Shown here piece by piece: positions 9,025-16,470 of a DNA stretch of 43,153 nt. Within the stretch, counting starts at the first letter, position 1, and each line of letters starts with the position of its first letter. A program made the translations under genes and the position numbers. The notes beneath the pieces were generated by a model. The model was given only the letters and a program-made list of their open reading frames with translations, was not told where the DNA came from and ran no database searches. Source of the stretch: Chloroflexota bacterium (GTDB lineage: Bacteria > Chloroflexota > Anaerolineae > Caldilineales > Caldilineaceae); the NCBI GenBank assembly GCA_026389895.1, contig JAPLGZ010000058.1, positions 1 to 43,153 on the forward strand, read 5' to 3'.

Positions 9025-9093
9025 ACAACGAATGCGGGAAACAACGAATAATACGCAAAATCAATCTTATTCGTTGTTTCCCGCATTCGTTGT
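9025..9093. repeat. 27-bp perfect hairpin after hisS
   Basis: The arms 9025-9051 and 9067-9093 are perfectly complementary over 27 bases (starting ACAACGAATGCGGGAAAC), with a 15-base loop. Part of the arm (AATGCGGGAA) is also repeated directly at 9010-9019. It begins 12 bases after the hisS stop. There is no T-run, so it is either an mRNA 3'-stabilising hairpin or a small palindromic element. Confidence 0.8.
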
Positions 9094-9104
9094 ATATGGC
9101 ATGC

Positions 9105-10484
9105 TTACACGTCTGACGCCAATTGGGTTTGCAAAGTTTCTATCAACGCATCTGCAGCGACATCAACCTGCTCACCACTCACTAAATTCTTGATCGCCAC
9201 CACGCCAGCCGCAATCTCGCGCGGGCTGACCAACACGGCATAGCGAATTTTTCGCTCATCGGCATATTTGAACTGCTTGCCATAGCGATCAACTTCTGGA
9301 TAGAGATCGACCCGCAACCCAACCGCACGTAAACTTTGAGCAAGTTGAAAACTAGTGGCCACAGTGCTTTCATCAAACTGCGTCACCAAAACCTGCGGCT
9401 GCCCGGCCAACTGTGCGGGGAACATATTCTGCTCTTCCATCAGCAGAATGATCCGTTCCAGACCCAAGCTAAAACCACAGGCAGGAATATTCTGACCGCT
9501 GAACATGCCGATTAATTCATCATAACGGCCACCACCACCGCCCGAACCGCTGAAACCAGGAAATTCAATTTCAAAGATGGCGCCGGTATAATAGCTCAAA
9601 CCGCGCGCCAGATAGGGGTCAACGCGCAAGTGCGCCAGCGCCGAACTGCCCGCGCTATAAAGGAGCACTGTTTTCAGATCGGCTACGCCTTTGCTGCCCG
9701 CGGCGGATTCTTCTAGCAGATCGCTGAGCCAGGCGATGATTTCACCGTTGGTTTGCGGTGCGGTGGCCATTGTCGCTAATAATTTTTCCGCCGCGTCGGC
9801 AGCAATGCCGCGGCCATCCAACTCCTTGCGTACGCCATCCATACCAATTTTGTCCAGCTTATCAATCGCCACCAAAGCATTGCCTTCCTGCGCGACGGGG
9901 ATACCGGCGACTTCCATCAAACCACGCAAAATGCCGCGATGATTCAGGCGCAAATTAAAGGGATGGGTGTCGCCAAAACCTAGTTCTTGCAAAATCTGCG
10001 CGCCGGCCGCCAACACCTCAGTCTCGACAATTTGGCTATTCGAACCAACGATATCAACATCACACTGGTAAAATTCGCGATAGCGTCCTTTAGCCGGACG
10101 ATCAGCGCGATAGACCGGTTGAATCTGGTACCGCTTGAAAAAGCGCGGCAACTTGCTGCGATATTCGGCCACGATACGCGCCAGCGGCACGGTCAAATCA
10201 TACCGCAAACCGGCATCACTAACGCTGTTCTCGGTCGGATTCTCTTGCAGCGCTTCCGTCAACTTTTCGCCCCGCTTTAGCACGCGAAAGATCAGTTGAT
10301 CACCCTCTTCGCCATATTTACCGAGCAGCGTCGAAAGGCGCTCCATGGTGGGTGTCTCCAACGGCTCAAAGCCATACCGCTGATAGACGCGTTCGATCAC
10401 ACTGATCACATAGTTACGCCGCAACACATCGAGTGGTAGAAAATCGCGCATCCCACTCAGGGGTGCTGTATTAATTTTTGCCAT
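9105..10484 (-). CDS. hisS: Histidyl-tRNA synthetase
   Basis: Class II synthetase that charges tRNA-His in the cytoplasm. The protein is 459 aa from the chosen start. Seen: N-terminal GMRDFLP, motif 2 region with FYQCDVDIVG, the histidine-specific RGLSYYTG loop, motif 3 containing LGLERI, and a C-terminal anticodon-binding domain (about 365-455, PQVLVTQ onward). I chose ATG 10484 because AAAGGAG lies 8 bases upstream; an upstream in-frame start at 10517 would add 11 residues across that site. The gene is preceded by a leader of about 350 bases with a promoter and an intrinsic terminator, suggesting attenuation, although no T-box core sequence is visible. Confidence 0.97.
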   Translation of the reverse strand: MAKINTAPLSGMRDFLPLDVLRRNYVISVIERVYQRYGFEPLETPTMERLSTLLGKYGEEGDQLIFRVLKRGEKLTEALQENPTENSVSDAGLRYDLTVPLARIVAEYRSKLPRFFKRYQIQPVYRADRPAKGRYREFYQCDVDIVGSNSQIVETEVLAAGAQILQELGFGDTHPFNLRLNHRGILRGLMEVAGIPVAQEGNALVAIDKLDKIGMDGVRKELDGRGIAADAAEKLLATMATAPQTNGEIIAWLSDLLEESAAGSKGVADLKTVLLYSAGSSALAHLRVDPYLARGLSYYTGAIFEIEFPGFSGSGGGGGRYDELIGMFSGQNIPACGFSLGLERIILLMEEQNMFPAQLAGQPQVLVTQFDESTVATSFQLAQSLRAVGLRVDLYPEVDRYGKQFKYADERKIRYAVLVSPREIAAGVVAIKNLVSGEQVDVAADALIETLQTQLASDV

Positions 10485-10626
10485 GCGCACTCTCCTTTGT
10501 AAATCGAATGGTGACAATGGCGTTGCTTATTCAGCGCACAACCAAGGATAGACAGATCAAGGACGGGTTAGCCATTCAACGGCATTGCCCAGTTGCGGCG
10601 AGCGAAGCACCATCGTTATAAGCAAC

Positions 10627-10658
10627 AAAAAAGCGTGGAACTAAGCTTCCACGCTTTT
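10627..10658 (-). terminator. Intrinsic terminator inside the hisS leader (candidate attenuator)
   Basis: Minus strand: stem GCGTGGAA/TTCCACGC with loop GCTTAG followed by six T. It lies about 145 bases upstream of the hisS ATG and downstream of the predicted promoter. No minus-strand gene lies upstream that it could close, so conditional termination of the hisS transcript is the natural reading. Confidence 0.7.
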
Positions 10659-10840
10659 CATAGGCATAGGCAGAGCCTCATGTACAGAGACGCCAAACGA
10701 ACGCTCAAAGCGCAGATATCGTGTAGGAGATGCTTTGTAGATGAGGTCGATGATCGATAAGTTGAACACAACTATCGTTATACATACGTTTTATATGGGC
10801 GATTTATATTGGCTTGCTAAAGAATATTTTGCCTGCTTGC

Positions 10841-10869
10841 ACTATACCAGAGCTATAATCGATTGCCAA
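10841..10869 (-). promoter_or_regulatory. Candidate hisS promoter
   Basis: Minus strand: -35 TTGGCA (10869-10864), 17-bp spacer, -10 TATAGT (10846-10841). The same -35 hexamer and spacing as the tnpB promoter. The transcript would carry a leader of about 350 bases. Confidence 0.6.
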
Positions 10870-11013
10870 ATTCACTTTAAATCTGCAAAGAAATGGGTTG
10901 GGTGATGCCTTCGCCATTTGGGCGCCCATAATTTGCCAATGCATATGCGCCTATCACGTCACACAATTTGTCCCGTCGAAGATAGGAAATAGTACACAGC
11001 ATCCTCTGAAAAA

Positions 11014-11043
11014 TTGACCGACACGATTGAACGCGCTTATAAT
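11014..11043 (+). promoter_or_regulatory. Promoter of the 166-aa gene
   Basis: -35 TTGACC (11014-11019), 18-bp spacer, -10 TATAAT (11038-11043), about 40 bases upstream of the start ATG at 11090. Confidence 0.65.
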
Positions 11044-11089
11044 GAAGATTATGCTTTTTTACGGGATAAATTTTCAGTGAGAAACCATC

Positions 11090-11590
11090 ATGACTGAGCA
11101 ACCGCAGAATCCAGAGAGCAACCCTTTGGACGACTTCGCAGATGAATTTAGTGGTGCGTGGAAGGGTGCCCCAGTGGAGATGAATGAGACGGCAACGACA
11201 CGCGTCGAAGGTGGCCAGGTCTGGATGAAACAATCGGCTGCCCGTTCTGTACAGGCGAGTGCGCTGCATCTTGAAGAATCAGCCGCTGGTGCTGTCCAAG
11301 CTAGCGTGGTGGATGCACGCAAAAGCAGCATTGGCATTGCGATTGCGCGCGAGATGAAGCTTGAGCATGTAAATACACCGATGGTGGTGGCGATGACGGT
11401 CGAAGCGAAGGAATTACAGACCATTGCTTTGATTGCAGGCCGCGTGAAGGGCAATGTGAAGACAGTCTTTACGCCGCTCACAGCCCTAGCTGCTGGCGCT
11501 GGTTTTGCCATGACATTGCTGGCTTTCCGGGGTTTAGTTGCGAATATTGTGCGTTTGTCTGCGCAACGCCAGACCAAGAAGCACAAATAA
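11090..11590 (+). CDS. Hypothetical repeat protein with C-terminal membrane segment
   Basis: I do not recognise a named family. The 166-residue protein has an acidic Asn/Glu-rich N-terminus (1-45), then three roughly 15-residue repeats near 47-95 (AARSVQASALHLEES, AAGAVQASVVDARKS, SIGIAIAREMKLEHV), which look like short beta-strand turns of a small solenoid. A hydrophobic stretch near 135-155 (AAGAGFAMTLLAFRG) probably anchors it in the membrane, followed by a basic tail ending KKHK, suggesting a cytoplasmic C-terminus. It has its own promoter and is followed by an imperfect GCCAGC/GCTGGC hairpin near 11620-11646. The real frame is supported by promoter placement and composition; the antisense ORF over the same bases is judged a shadow. 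Confidence 0.8.
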   Translation: MTEQPQNPESNPLDDFADEFSGAWKGAPVEMNETATTRVEGGQVWMKQSAARSVQASALHLEESAAGAVQASVVDARKSSIGIAIAREMKLEHVNTPMVVAMTVEAKELQTIALIAGRVKGNVKTVFTPLTALAAGAGFAMTLLAFRGLVANIVRLSAQRQTKKHK

Positions 11591-11741
11591 AAGGCTCGTC
11601 AGCAGAATGTTTACAACTTGCGCCAGCTAGCAACAAAGGCTGGCTAAGCGTTTAAAAACTTTTCTGCGATGAGAGCATAAAAAAATTATTGATTCAGTTG
11701 AATCGATAAATAGCGTTTGAACTAACAATAGGAGTAATAAA

Positions 11742-12374
11742 ATGGCAGATTTAACCTTGAGCGCCCAACCGCGCGAGCTAACGGGGCGTAAAGTAAGACA
11801 ATTGCGTAACCGTGGCCTAACCCCAGTCGTCGTCTATGGCAAAACCCAAGCGGCACAAAGCTTGCAAGTCGATGAGCGTTTTCTAGATCGCACTTTACAA
11901 AGCGGTGGTCTTTCACGCTTGGTGCAAGTGGATGTTGAAGGTGGCGAACAGTATAATGTTCTGATCCGCAGCGTACAACGCCATCCTGTCTCGCACCGCT
12001 TGCTTCATGCCGATTTTTACGCCGTCAACCTGACAGAAAAACAGCATGTCAATGTGCCCGTTGTGGCCGTGGGCAAGCCAGAATCCTTCGCAACCGGCAT
12101 GACGATCTTGCAAAATCTCGATTCGATTGCCGTAGAAGCCTTGCCTTCGGATATTCCGCTCAACATTGAAGTGGATGTGACGAACTTGTCACTGGACAAG
12201 GCCATTATCGTGGCTGAGCTACCAGAAATCCGCGGCGTGCAATATCTGGCGGAGCCCCACGATCACGTCTTTACCATGATTGCAACCCGCGCCGATGAAG
12301 TGGCCGAAGTCGAAGTTGCGGCGCCTGCCGAGCCTGAAGTTGTGGCCAAGGGCAAGAAAGACGAAGAAGAATAA
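11742..12374 (+). CDS. rplY: 50S ribosomal protein L25 / general stress protein Ctc
   Basis: Binds 5S rRNA in the large subunit. At 210 aa this is the long Ctc/TL5 form: N-terminal L25 domain (about 5-92; typical features GRKVRQLRNRGLTPVVVYGK and HVDFYAV-like LLHADFYAV) plus the C-terminal beta-barrel domain (100-185) and an acidic Ala/Glu/Lys tail. GGAG lies 8 bases before the ATG. A perfect small palindrome GATTCAGTTGAATC (11691-11704) lies 38 bases upstream and might be an operator. A strong terminator follows, so the gene is monocistronic. Confidence 0.96.
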   Translation: MADLTLSAQPRELTGRKVRQLRNRGLTPVVVYGKTQAAQSLQVDERFLDRTLQSGGLSRLVQVDVEGGEQYNVLIRSVQRHPVSHRLLHADFYAVNLTEKQHVNVPVVAVGKPESFATGMTILQNLDSIAVEALPSDIPLNIEVDVTNLSLDKAIIVAELPEIRGVQYLAEPHDHVFTMIATRADEVAEVEVAAPAEPEVVAKGKKDEEE

Positions 12375-12408
12375 CCGCTGTTCGAAAATTTACCTACCCG
12401 AATTTACT

Positions 12409-12443
12409 AAAGGCCAACCTTCATATGAGGGTTGGCCTTTTTT
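12409..12443 (+). terminator. Intrinsic terminator of rplY
   Basis: Perfect 11-bp stem AAAGGCCAACC/GGTTGGCCTTT with loop of 10 and six T at the end, 35 bases past the rplY stop. The A-run on the left arm makes it usable on the other strand too. Confidence 0.92.
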
Positions 12444-12570
12444 GATGGTGACTCCTGCTGGGACAAGAGGCAGTCGACCGATGCGGGGAGCAGATCGGGT
12501 GGATTGTGGGCCCTTGCTTGGAAGAGGATCAGGCAATCCTTTGGCTTACTGGAAAAGAGACAACCCTATG

Positions 12571-13881
12571 TTACGGGGCGAGTAATGGGTCCTCTAAGAA
12601 TTGCAAAGGTGTCACCGCAACGCCATAGATCCGCATTTCCCAGTGAAGATGCGCACCAGTGCTGAGCCCAGTGGTGCCGACCAAGCCAAGTAAATCACCC
12701 TGCGCCACATGCTGGCCGACATGTACAACCGTTTGGCTAAAATGCCAATAGCCGGTAAAGACGCCGCGCCCGTGATCAATGATCACCGCATTACCGCGCA
12801 CTTCTAAGGGTTCGGCCAGCACAACCACGCCCGCGGCCGGCGCGGTCACGGCCACCCCTTCGGGAGCGCCAAAATCCTGCCCAGAATGAAAACCGGTTAA
12901 GGCGCCCGCGTTATAGACCCGCCGCGTGCCAAAAGGGCTTGTGGTGGGATAATCAACCGAGATCGGGCGCGTAAATACGCCAGTCCACCAAAGGTGCGGG
13001 CTGATCTGTGACCAGACTGCACCGACTTTGGTAGTTTCCGATGTAACCAACGTAGGATCAAGCAGATCCGCCTTTTCTGGCGGCATCTCGATGTCTTGAT
13101 GTTCATAATCGCCAGCCGCGACATTGATCAGCTGATCGTGCGTCAGCACAATGCCGTTACTGGCGGTGTAAGTGAGCGCCAGAGTATAGGCGCCAGGGTC
13201 GAGCAGTGCTGGTACGGGTAAAAAGGCAAACTGTTGGCGCGATTCTTCGCCGATTGGCGCCAAGGGTAGTGGCAAGCCATTCCAACTGGCAGTGAGTGAG
13301 AGGGGGCGTGTTGTTTCTATGCGCAGATGGCCGGTAAATCCTTGCACGAGCTGCGCAGGGGCCGTAATCTGGCGGACAGCACCAAAGGCCAACAGCGGCG
13401 CCGGTGCTTGCTCCGCCGGCAGACGCACAGCCTGTTCGGGGAATAGACGCTCTGTTTCGCTGATGCCATTCAGCGCCGCCAAGAGGCTAGGTGTTTGCGC
13501 GAACCGTTTGGCCAGCATCGCCAACGTTTCACCCGGCTGCGCTTGGACAAGGGTAGTGGCAATTGTATCCAACGCCACGTCTCTCAACGTCACATCTGTA
13601 GCAGGCAGCAAGAGCACCTGTCCAACCTCCAGCAGACTGGGATCAGCAATATGGTTGAGCGCCACCAATGCGTCTAGTGAAACGCCAAAACGCGTGGCGA
13701 TTTCGCCTAACGTATCGCCACTTTGCACGGTGTAGGACTTTAGATTCTCTTGCGCGTGCACCGTTGCCAGTGGCAATGCCAGCTCAAACGCGCACCAGAG
13801 ACCCATCACAAGCAAGAGGGCAAAACTGATCGGTAATAAAATACGCCAAAGTGCACCAGGGCGCATTAACACTCTATTCAT
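12571..13881 (-). CDS. Secreted LysM-LysM-M23 peptidoglycan peptidase
   Basis: A 436-aa exported cell-wall enzyme. Seen: basic N-terminus and membrane or signal segment at about 12-35 (ending VHAQ), LysM 1 at about 47-92 (YTVQSGDTLGEIATRFGV), a second diverged LysM at about 110-153 (AQPGETLAMLAKRF), a middle beta-rich domain (170-260), and a C-terminal LytM/M23 metallopeptidase (about 315-430). The zinc ligands are present: HSGQD and GAHLHW, with GYWHFS between them. Such enzymes cleave peptide cross-links or act as division activators. Its ATG overlaps the hpt stop by four bases (ATGA), so it is translationally coupled to hpt and is last in the GH99-hpt-M23 operon. Confidence 0.93.
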   Translation of the reverse strand: MNRVLMRPGALWRILLPISFALLLVMGLWCAFELALPLATVHAQENLKSYTVQSGDTLGEIATRFGVSLDALVALNHIADPSLLEVGQVLLLPATDVTLRDVALDTIATTLVQAQPGETLAMLAKRFAQTPSLLAALNGISETERLFPEQAVRLPAEQAPAPLLAFGAVRQITAPAQLVQGFTGHLRIETTRPLSLTASWNGLPLPLAPIGEESRQQFAFLPVPALLDPGAYTLALTYTASNGIVLTHDQLINVAAGDYEHQDIEMPPEKADLLDPTLVTSETTKVGAVWSQISPHLWWTGVFTRPISVDYPTTSPFGTRRVYNAGALTGFHSGQDFGAPEGVAVTAPAAGVVVLAEPLEVRGNAVIIDHGRGVFTGYWHFSQTVVHVGQHVAQGDLLGLVGTTGLSTGAHLHWEMRIYGVAVTPLQFLEDPLLAP

Positions 13882-14477
13882 GCGACTTGTTCGTTTTTGG
13901 TGTAAACGCTCGGCTTTAGGACGCCAATATAGGGTAGATTGCGATAGATTTCGTTATAGTCCAGACCATAACCGACCACAAACTCGTTGGGGATTGAAAA
14001 TCCAACCCAATCAACGGCGACATCCGCCTCGCGTCTTTCAGGCTTGTCGAGCAGGCTCATAATGCGAATACTGGCCGGTTGGCGCTCTTGCAACATCCGC
14101 AGTAAATAACTCAACGTATTGCCACTATCAATAATATCTTCGATCAACAAGACGTGACGATTTTCAATCGAAATGTTTAAATCTTTCAAAATCCGCACGG
14201 CACCGCTATGGACAACACCGCTCCCATAGCTGCTCGTCGCCAAGAAATCAATTTCGTGCGGAATCGAGATGGCGCGGATCAGATCAGCCATAAAGACAAT
14301 GCTGCCTTTGAGCACCGACACCAGCAGTAGATCTTTGCCAGCATATTCCTGGCTAACGCTTTCTCCTAATTCGCATACGCGCCGCTGGAGTGTCGCCTCA
14401 TCGACCAGAACGCACTCAATGTCTGCATGGATAGAACGAGACTGACGGTCCTGAGCCGAATGATTCGCTGCCATCAT
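13878..14477 (-). CDS. hpt: Hypoxanthine phosphoribosyltransferase
   Basis: Purine salvage: converts hypoxanthine or guanine plus PRPP to IMP or GMP. The protein is 199 aa from the chosen start. Seen: LLVSVLKGSIVFMADLIR, the flexible-loop SSYGSG, the PRPP-binding motif LLIEDIIDSGNTL, and the C-terminal VGYGLDYNE of bacterial Hpt. I chose ATG 14477 (a double ATGATG), which has TAGGA 8 bases upstream. The frame stays open to 14741 but that extension only overlaps the upstream gene. It lies 16 bases after the GH99-like gene and overlaps the M23 gene by 4 bases. In Firmicutes hpt is typically between tilS and ftsH; all three are in this window on this strand. Confidence 0.95.
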   Translation of the reverse strand: MMAANHSAQDRQSRSIHADIECVLVDEATLQRRVCELGESVSQEYAGKDLLLVSVLKGSIVFMADLIRAISIPHEIDFLATSSYGSGVVHSGAVRILKDLNISIENRHVLLIEDIIDSGNTLSYLLRMLQERQPASIRIMSLLDKPERREADVAVDWVGFSIPNEFVVGYGLDYNEIYRNLPYIGVLKPSVYTKNEQVA

Positions 14478-14493
14478 AAAAATTTTCCTAGCT

Positions 14494-15936
14494 TTATGGT
14501 TCATGTGACAAATAGGGTTCAAAAGTTGACGACTGGAGATCGGGCAGCGAGTTTGTAGCGGTGGAGGCAATGGATGCAGCGAGGTCAGCCACGGAAATCG
14601 TGAGGGTGGGCGAGGCCACAAGAGGCACCTGAGCAAGCGGCCCCGCAGCGCGCACGAGCGGTCCATAAACCCAACTTGTCTGCTCATGCTCAGTGACCTG
14701 CCACCAATCCGCATAATTTGGATCACGGCCACTGATGGCAAGGGCCATACCCGTTGTGGCTCGCCCTACAATTGAATAATCTGTGCTGGGGCCGTCGCGC
14801 AAATTCGCCAGATCGACCTCAACATAGGCGGTTGGTGTGTCAGGTTCGGGCAGCGGGGTTGGGGTTGGTGGGGGGGGGAGTGGGGCCGGCGCGGCCAAGC
14901 CAGAGGCTGCCACATTGACACCACCACCAGATTTGAACTGTTGGCTCCCAGCAGCAGTTAGCCCCAGGTATTGATCGCCAAAGGCGGCGCTTGGTTCAAT
15001 ATAACTGCCTTCTGGCCATTCGTTAAAACTAGTGATCACGATCCAGTTGGGTTGGCTACCAATCGCCGCCTGCCAGGAACGCTGATAATAGCCGCCGCCT
15101 TCGCGATCTTGGACAAAACCACTGCCAGGCCGAATGCGTACGTCGTTATAACCGGGCATGACGGTTGCCACCCAATATTTATACGCCCCATATTGCTGGC
15201 GCGCGGCTTCAACCTGGCGCGCAAATTTGTTGTCTGTATAACTGAGGTCAGCCGGTGGATTCCAGGTATTGCTGTAGAGGTGATGTCCATCGAAGACGCT
15301 GAGATAGGATGTATCCACACCTTCGGAAATCCAGATGCTACTATAGTTTGGATCAACCTGACTGCGCACATTTTGCCAGAAACCAATCCCATAGTTGGTG
15401 GGGTGCCAGAAGAAGATGACAGGACGACCGTCCACGCGCAAAAAGGCCGGATGGTTGGCATGTACGCTCAAGGCATGCTGCAATGCGCCGGCTACATCAC
15501 CACCAAGAAAAGGCGAATCTGTTTCAAAAAGAATGCCAATCTTAAAATTGCGCGCCTGGGCTTCATCGAGCATGGCCGTCAGATTGGCTTCAGTCTGGTT
15601 CCCGCCACCAGGCCCATACCAAGCGACTAAAAAGGCGTCAATGCCAGCGCTTTTCGCTTGGTCGATCTGGCGCCCCATTACACTGCGGTCGCTGCTGGCA
15701 TAGGGCTGGGCGGGCAGATCGCTGAGCTTATCGTAAGTCCAGGTGTTTTCGTCAAACCAAGTATAATAATAGGCCAATACGAGCGGGTCGCTGCTGCTTT
15801 GCGCATTGACAGAACGGCTGTGGCCAGCCAGGAGGGTGACGACAGTAAGCGCAATAAGCAACATGCGCAAGCGACTCATGGCGGTGAGGCAACCATGAGC
15901 ATGCCACTGAGCTGTTTTGATTGGGAAAAGAGACAA
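14494..15936 (-). CDS. Secreted GH99/GH71-like glycosidase with SH3b domain
   Basis: An exported protein of 480 aa (TTG start) or 461 aa (ATG at 15879). The signal peptide begins at MSRLRMLLIALTVV and ends near VNAQ. The catalytic part (about 50-340) has the GH99/WbsX-like pattern: AYYYTWFD near the start, DAFLVAWYGPG, RPVIFFWHP, and the acidic SFNEWPEGSYIEP motif with E306 and E309. Known GH99 enzymes are endo-alpha-1,2-mannosidases acting on alpha-mannans. A Pro/Thr linker (about 355-385) leads to an SH3b domain (about 385-450, ANLRDGPSTDYSIVG) that probably binds wall polymer. The TTG has AAAGG upstream; the ATG gives a cleaner signal peptide, so the start is uncertain. First gene of the operon with hpt and M23. 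Confidence 0.85.
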   Translation of the reverse strand: MSLFPIKTAQWHAHGCLTAMSRLRMLLIALTVVTLLAGHSRSVNAQSSSDPLVLAYYYTWFDENTWTYDKLSDLPAQPYASSDRSVMGRQIDQAKSAGIDAFLVAWYGPGGGNQTEANLTAMLDEAQARNFKIGILFETDSPFLGGDVAGALQHALSVHANHPAFLRVDGRPVIFFWHPTNYGIGFWQNVRSQVDPNYSSIWISEGVDTSYLSVFDGHHLYSNTWNPPADLSYTDNKFARQVEAARQQYGAYKYWVATVMPGYNDVRIRPGSGFVQDREGGGYYQRSWQAAIGSQPNWIVITSFNEWPEGSYIEPSAAFGDQYLGLTAAGSQQFKSGGGVNVAASGLAAPAPLPPPPTPTPLPEPDTPTAYVEVDLANLRDGPSTDYSIVGRATTGMALAISGRDPNYADWWQVTEHEQTSWVYGPLVRAAGPLAQVPLVASPTLTISVADLAASIASTATNSLPDLQSSTFEPYLSHEP

Positions 15937-16470
15937 GCTTATACCTTTGTTCGATCTAAGAATGGGCCGATGCGAGCACTTATCTAGACAATCGATCCTA
16001 ACACGATTTTGTAGTGGGGGCCAAATTCAAGCAAGGCGGGACTTACGCACGCAAAGGCGCTAAAGCCACAAAGAAAACCGGGGTAAGGCACAGTAGTATA
16101 GGCTCACTGGCCTTGGTCTAGACCGTTATTTAGTATCCTATAAAGAAAGGTGACAATTAAATATTATCTAATTAGATCAACCATTTAACAATAACAATCT
16201 ATTAAATTTGCATTTAGAGAAAAATCTAAAGATATGGCCTCGCTTGTTAACAAATATTCTATATATAACTTGCTAAAACTATGTGATCCCTCTTCTTTAG
16301 CGATGTTATTAACAAATCGAATCAAGGCCTCAAAAATGACTGTAAGCAAGTTGCAAGCATAAAAGAGATCATAACGAATGAGTCTTAAATTAGATTCATT
16401 AGAATAGAACATAGTTAACTTGATATATACCTTTACGATACCATTCACGATTAGAGTTGCAGGTTAAATT
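15937..16470. other. Divergent AT-rich intergenic region
   Basis: No gene is supported. 16038-16073 holds GGGACTTACGCAC followed by a GCAAAGGCGCTAAAGCCACA run, which resembles common dispersed repeat or IS-end debris. From 16140 to 16470 the sequence turns strongly AT-rich, as expected for promoters of the diverging GH99-like and GT2 genes. An 87-codon minus-strand ORF (16185-16448) here is probably chance. Confidence 0.45.

Larger units (their letters stand above)
8697..9104. other. Intergenic between hisS and tnpB: palindromes, no gene
   Basis: From left to right: the tnpB promoter; a palindromic stretch 8761-8840 containing GACGTGAGCTCAGCCGAACG, related to one at 18397-18440; a hairpin at 8842-8866 resembling an IS605 right end; a terminator at 8932-8966; and a 27-bp hairpin at 9025-9093. 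The string AAATCAATCTTATTCGTT occurs twice (8738-8755 and 9058-9075), bracketing this block. No ORF is convincing. Confidence 0.6.
10485..11089. other. Divergent intergenic region with hisS leader
   Basis: No protein gene is supported. It contains the hisS promoter and leader on the minus strand and the promoter of the 166-aa gene on the plus strand. Within the hisS leader lie a bulged hairpin around 10755-10778 (CGATAAGTTG/CAACTATCG) and a 26-codon ORF (start near 10786, minus) with two His codons and no ribosome site. Confidence 0.5.

Noticed and set aside
10485-10834. T-box riboswitch in the hisS leader
   Set aside because: The conserved T-box antiterminator core was not found, although a terminator is present; kept only as an attenuator candidate.
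11074-11586. 170-codon ORF antisense to the 166-aa gene
   Set aside because: The plus-strand gene has a fitting promoter and better protein composition; the antisense frame is rich in Ala/Ser/Thr as expected for a shadow.
12444-12570. Short plus-strand ORFs between rplY and the M23 gene
   Set aside because: They cross the rplY terminator or run into the M23 gene and have no initiation signals.
13878-14477. Frameshift or fusion between hpt and the M23 gene
   Set aside because: The ATGA overlap is ordinary translational coupling; both proteins are complete.
14478-14741. N-terminal extension of hpt by 88 residues
   Set aside because: It lies over the 3' end of the GH99-like gene, has Arg/Pro/Leu-rich shadow composition, and a good ribosome site supports the start at 14477.
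16185-16448. 87-codon minus-strand ORF in AT-rich DNA
   Set aside because: Composition follows the AT-rich promoter region, there is no ribosome site, and the sequence has no recognisable pattern.
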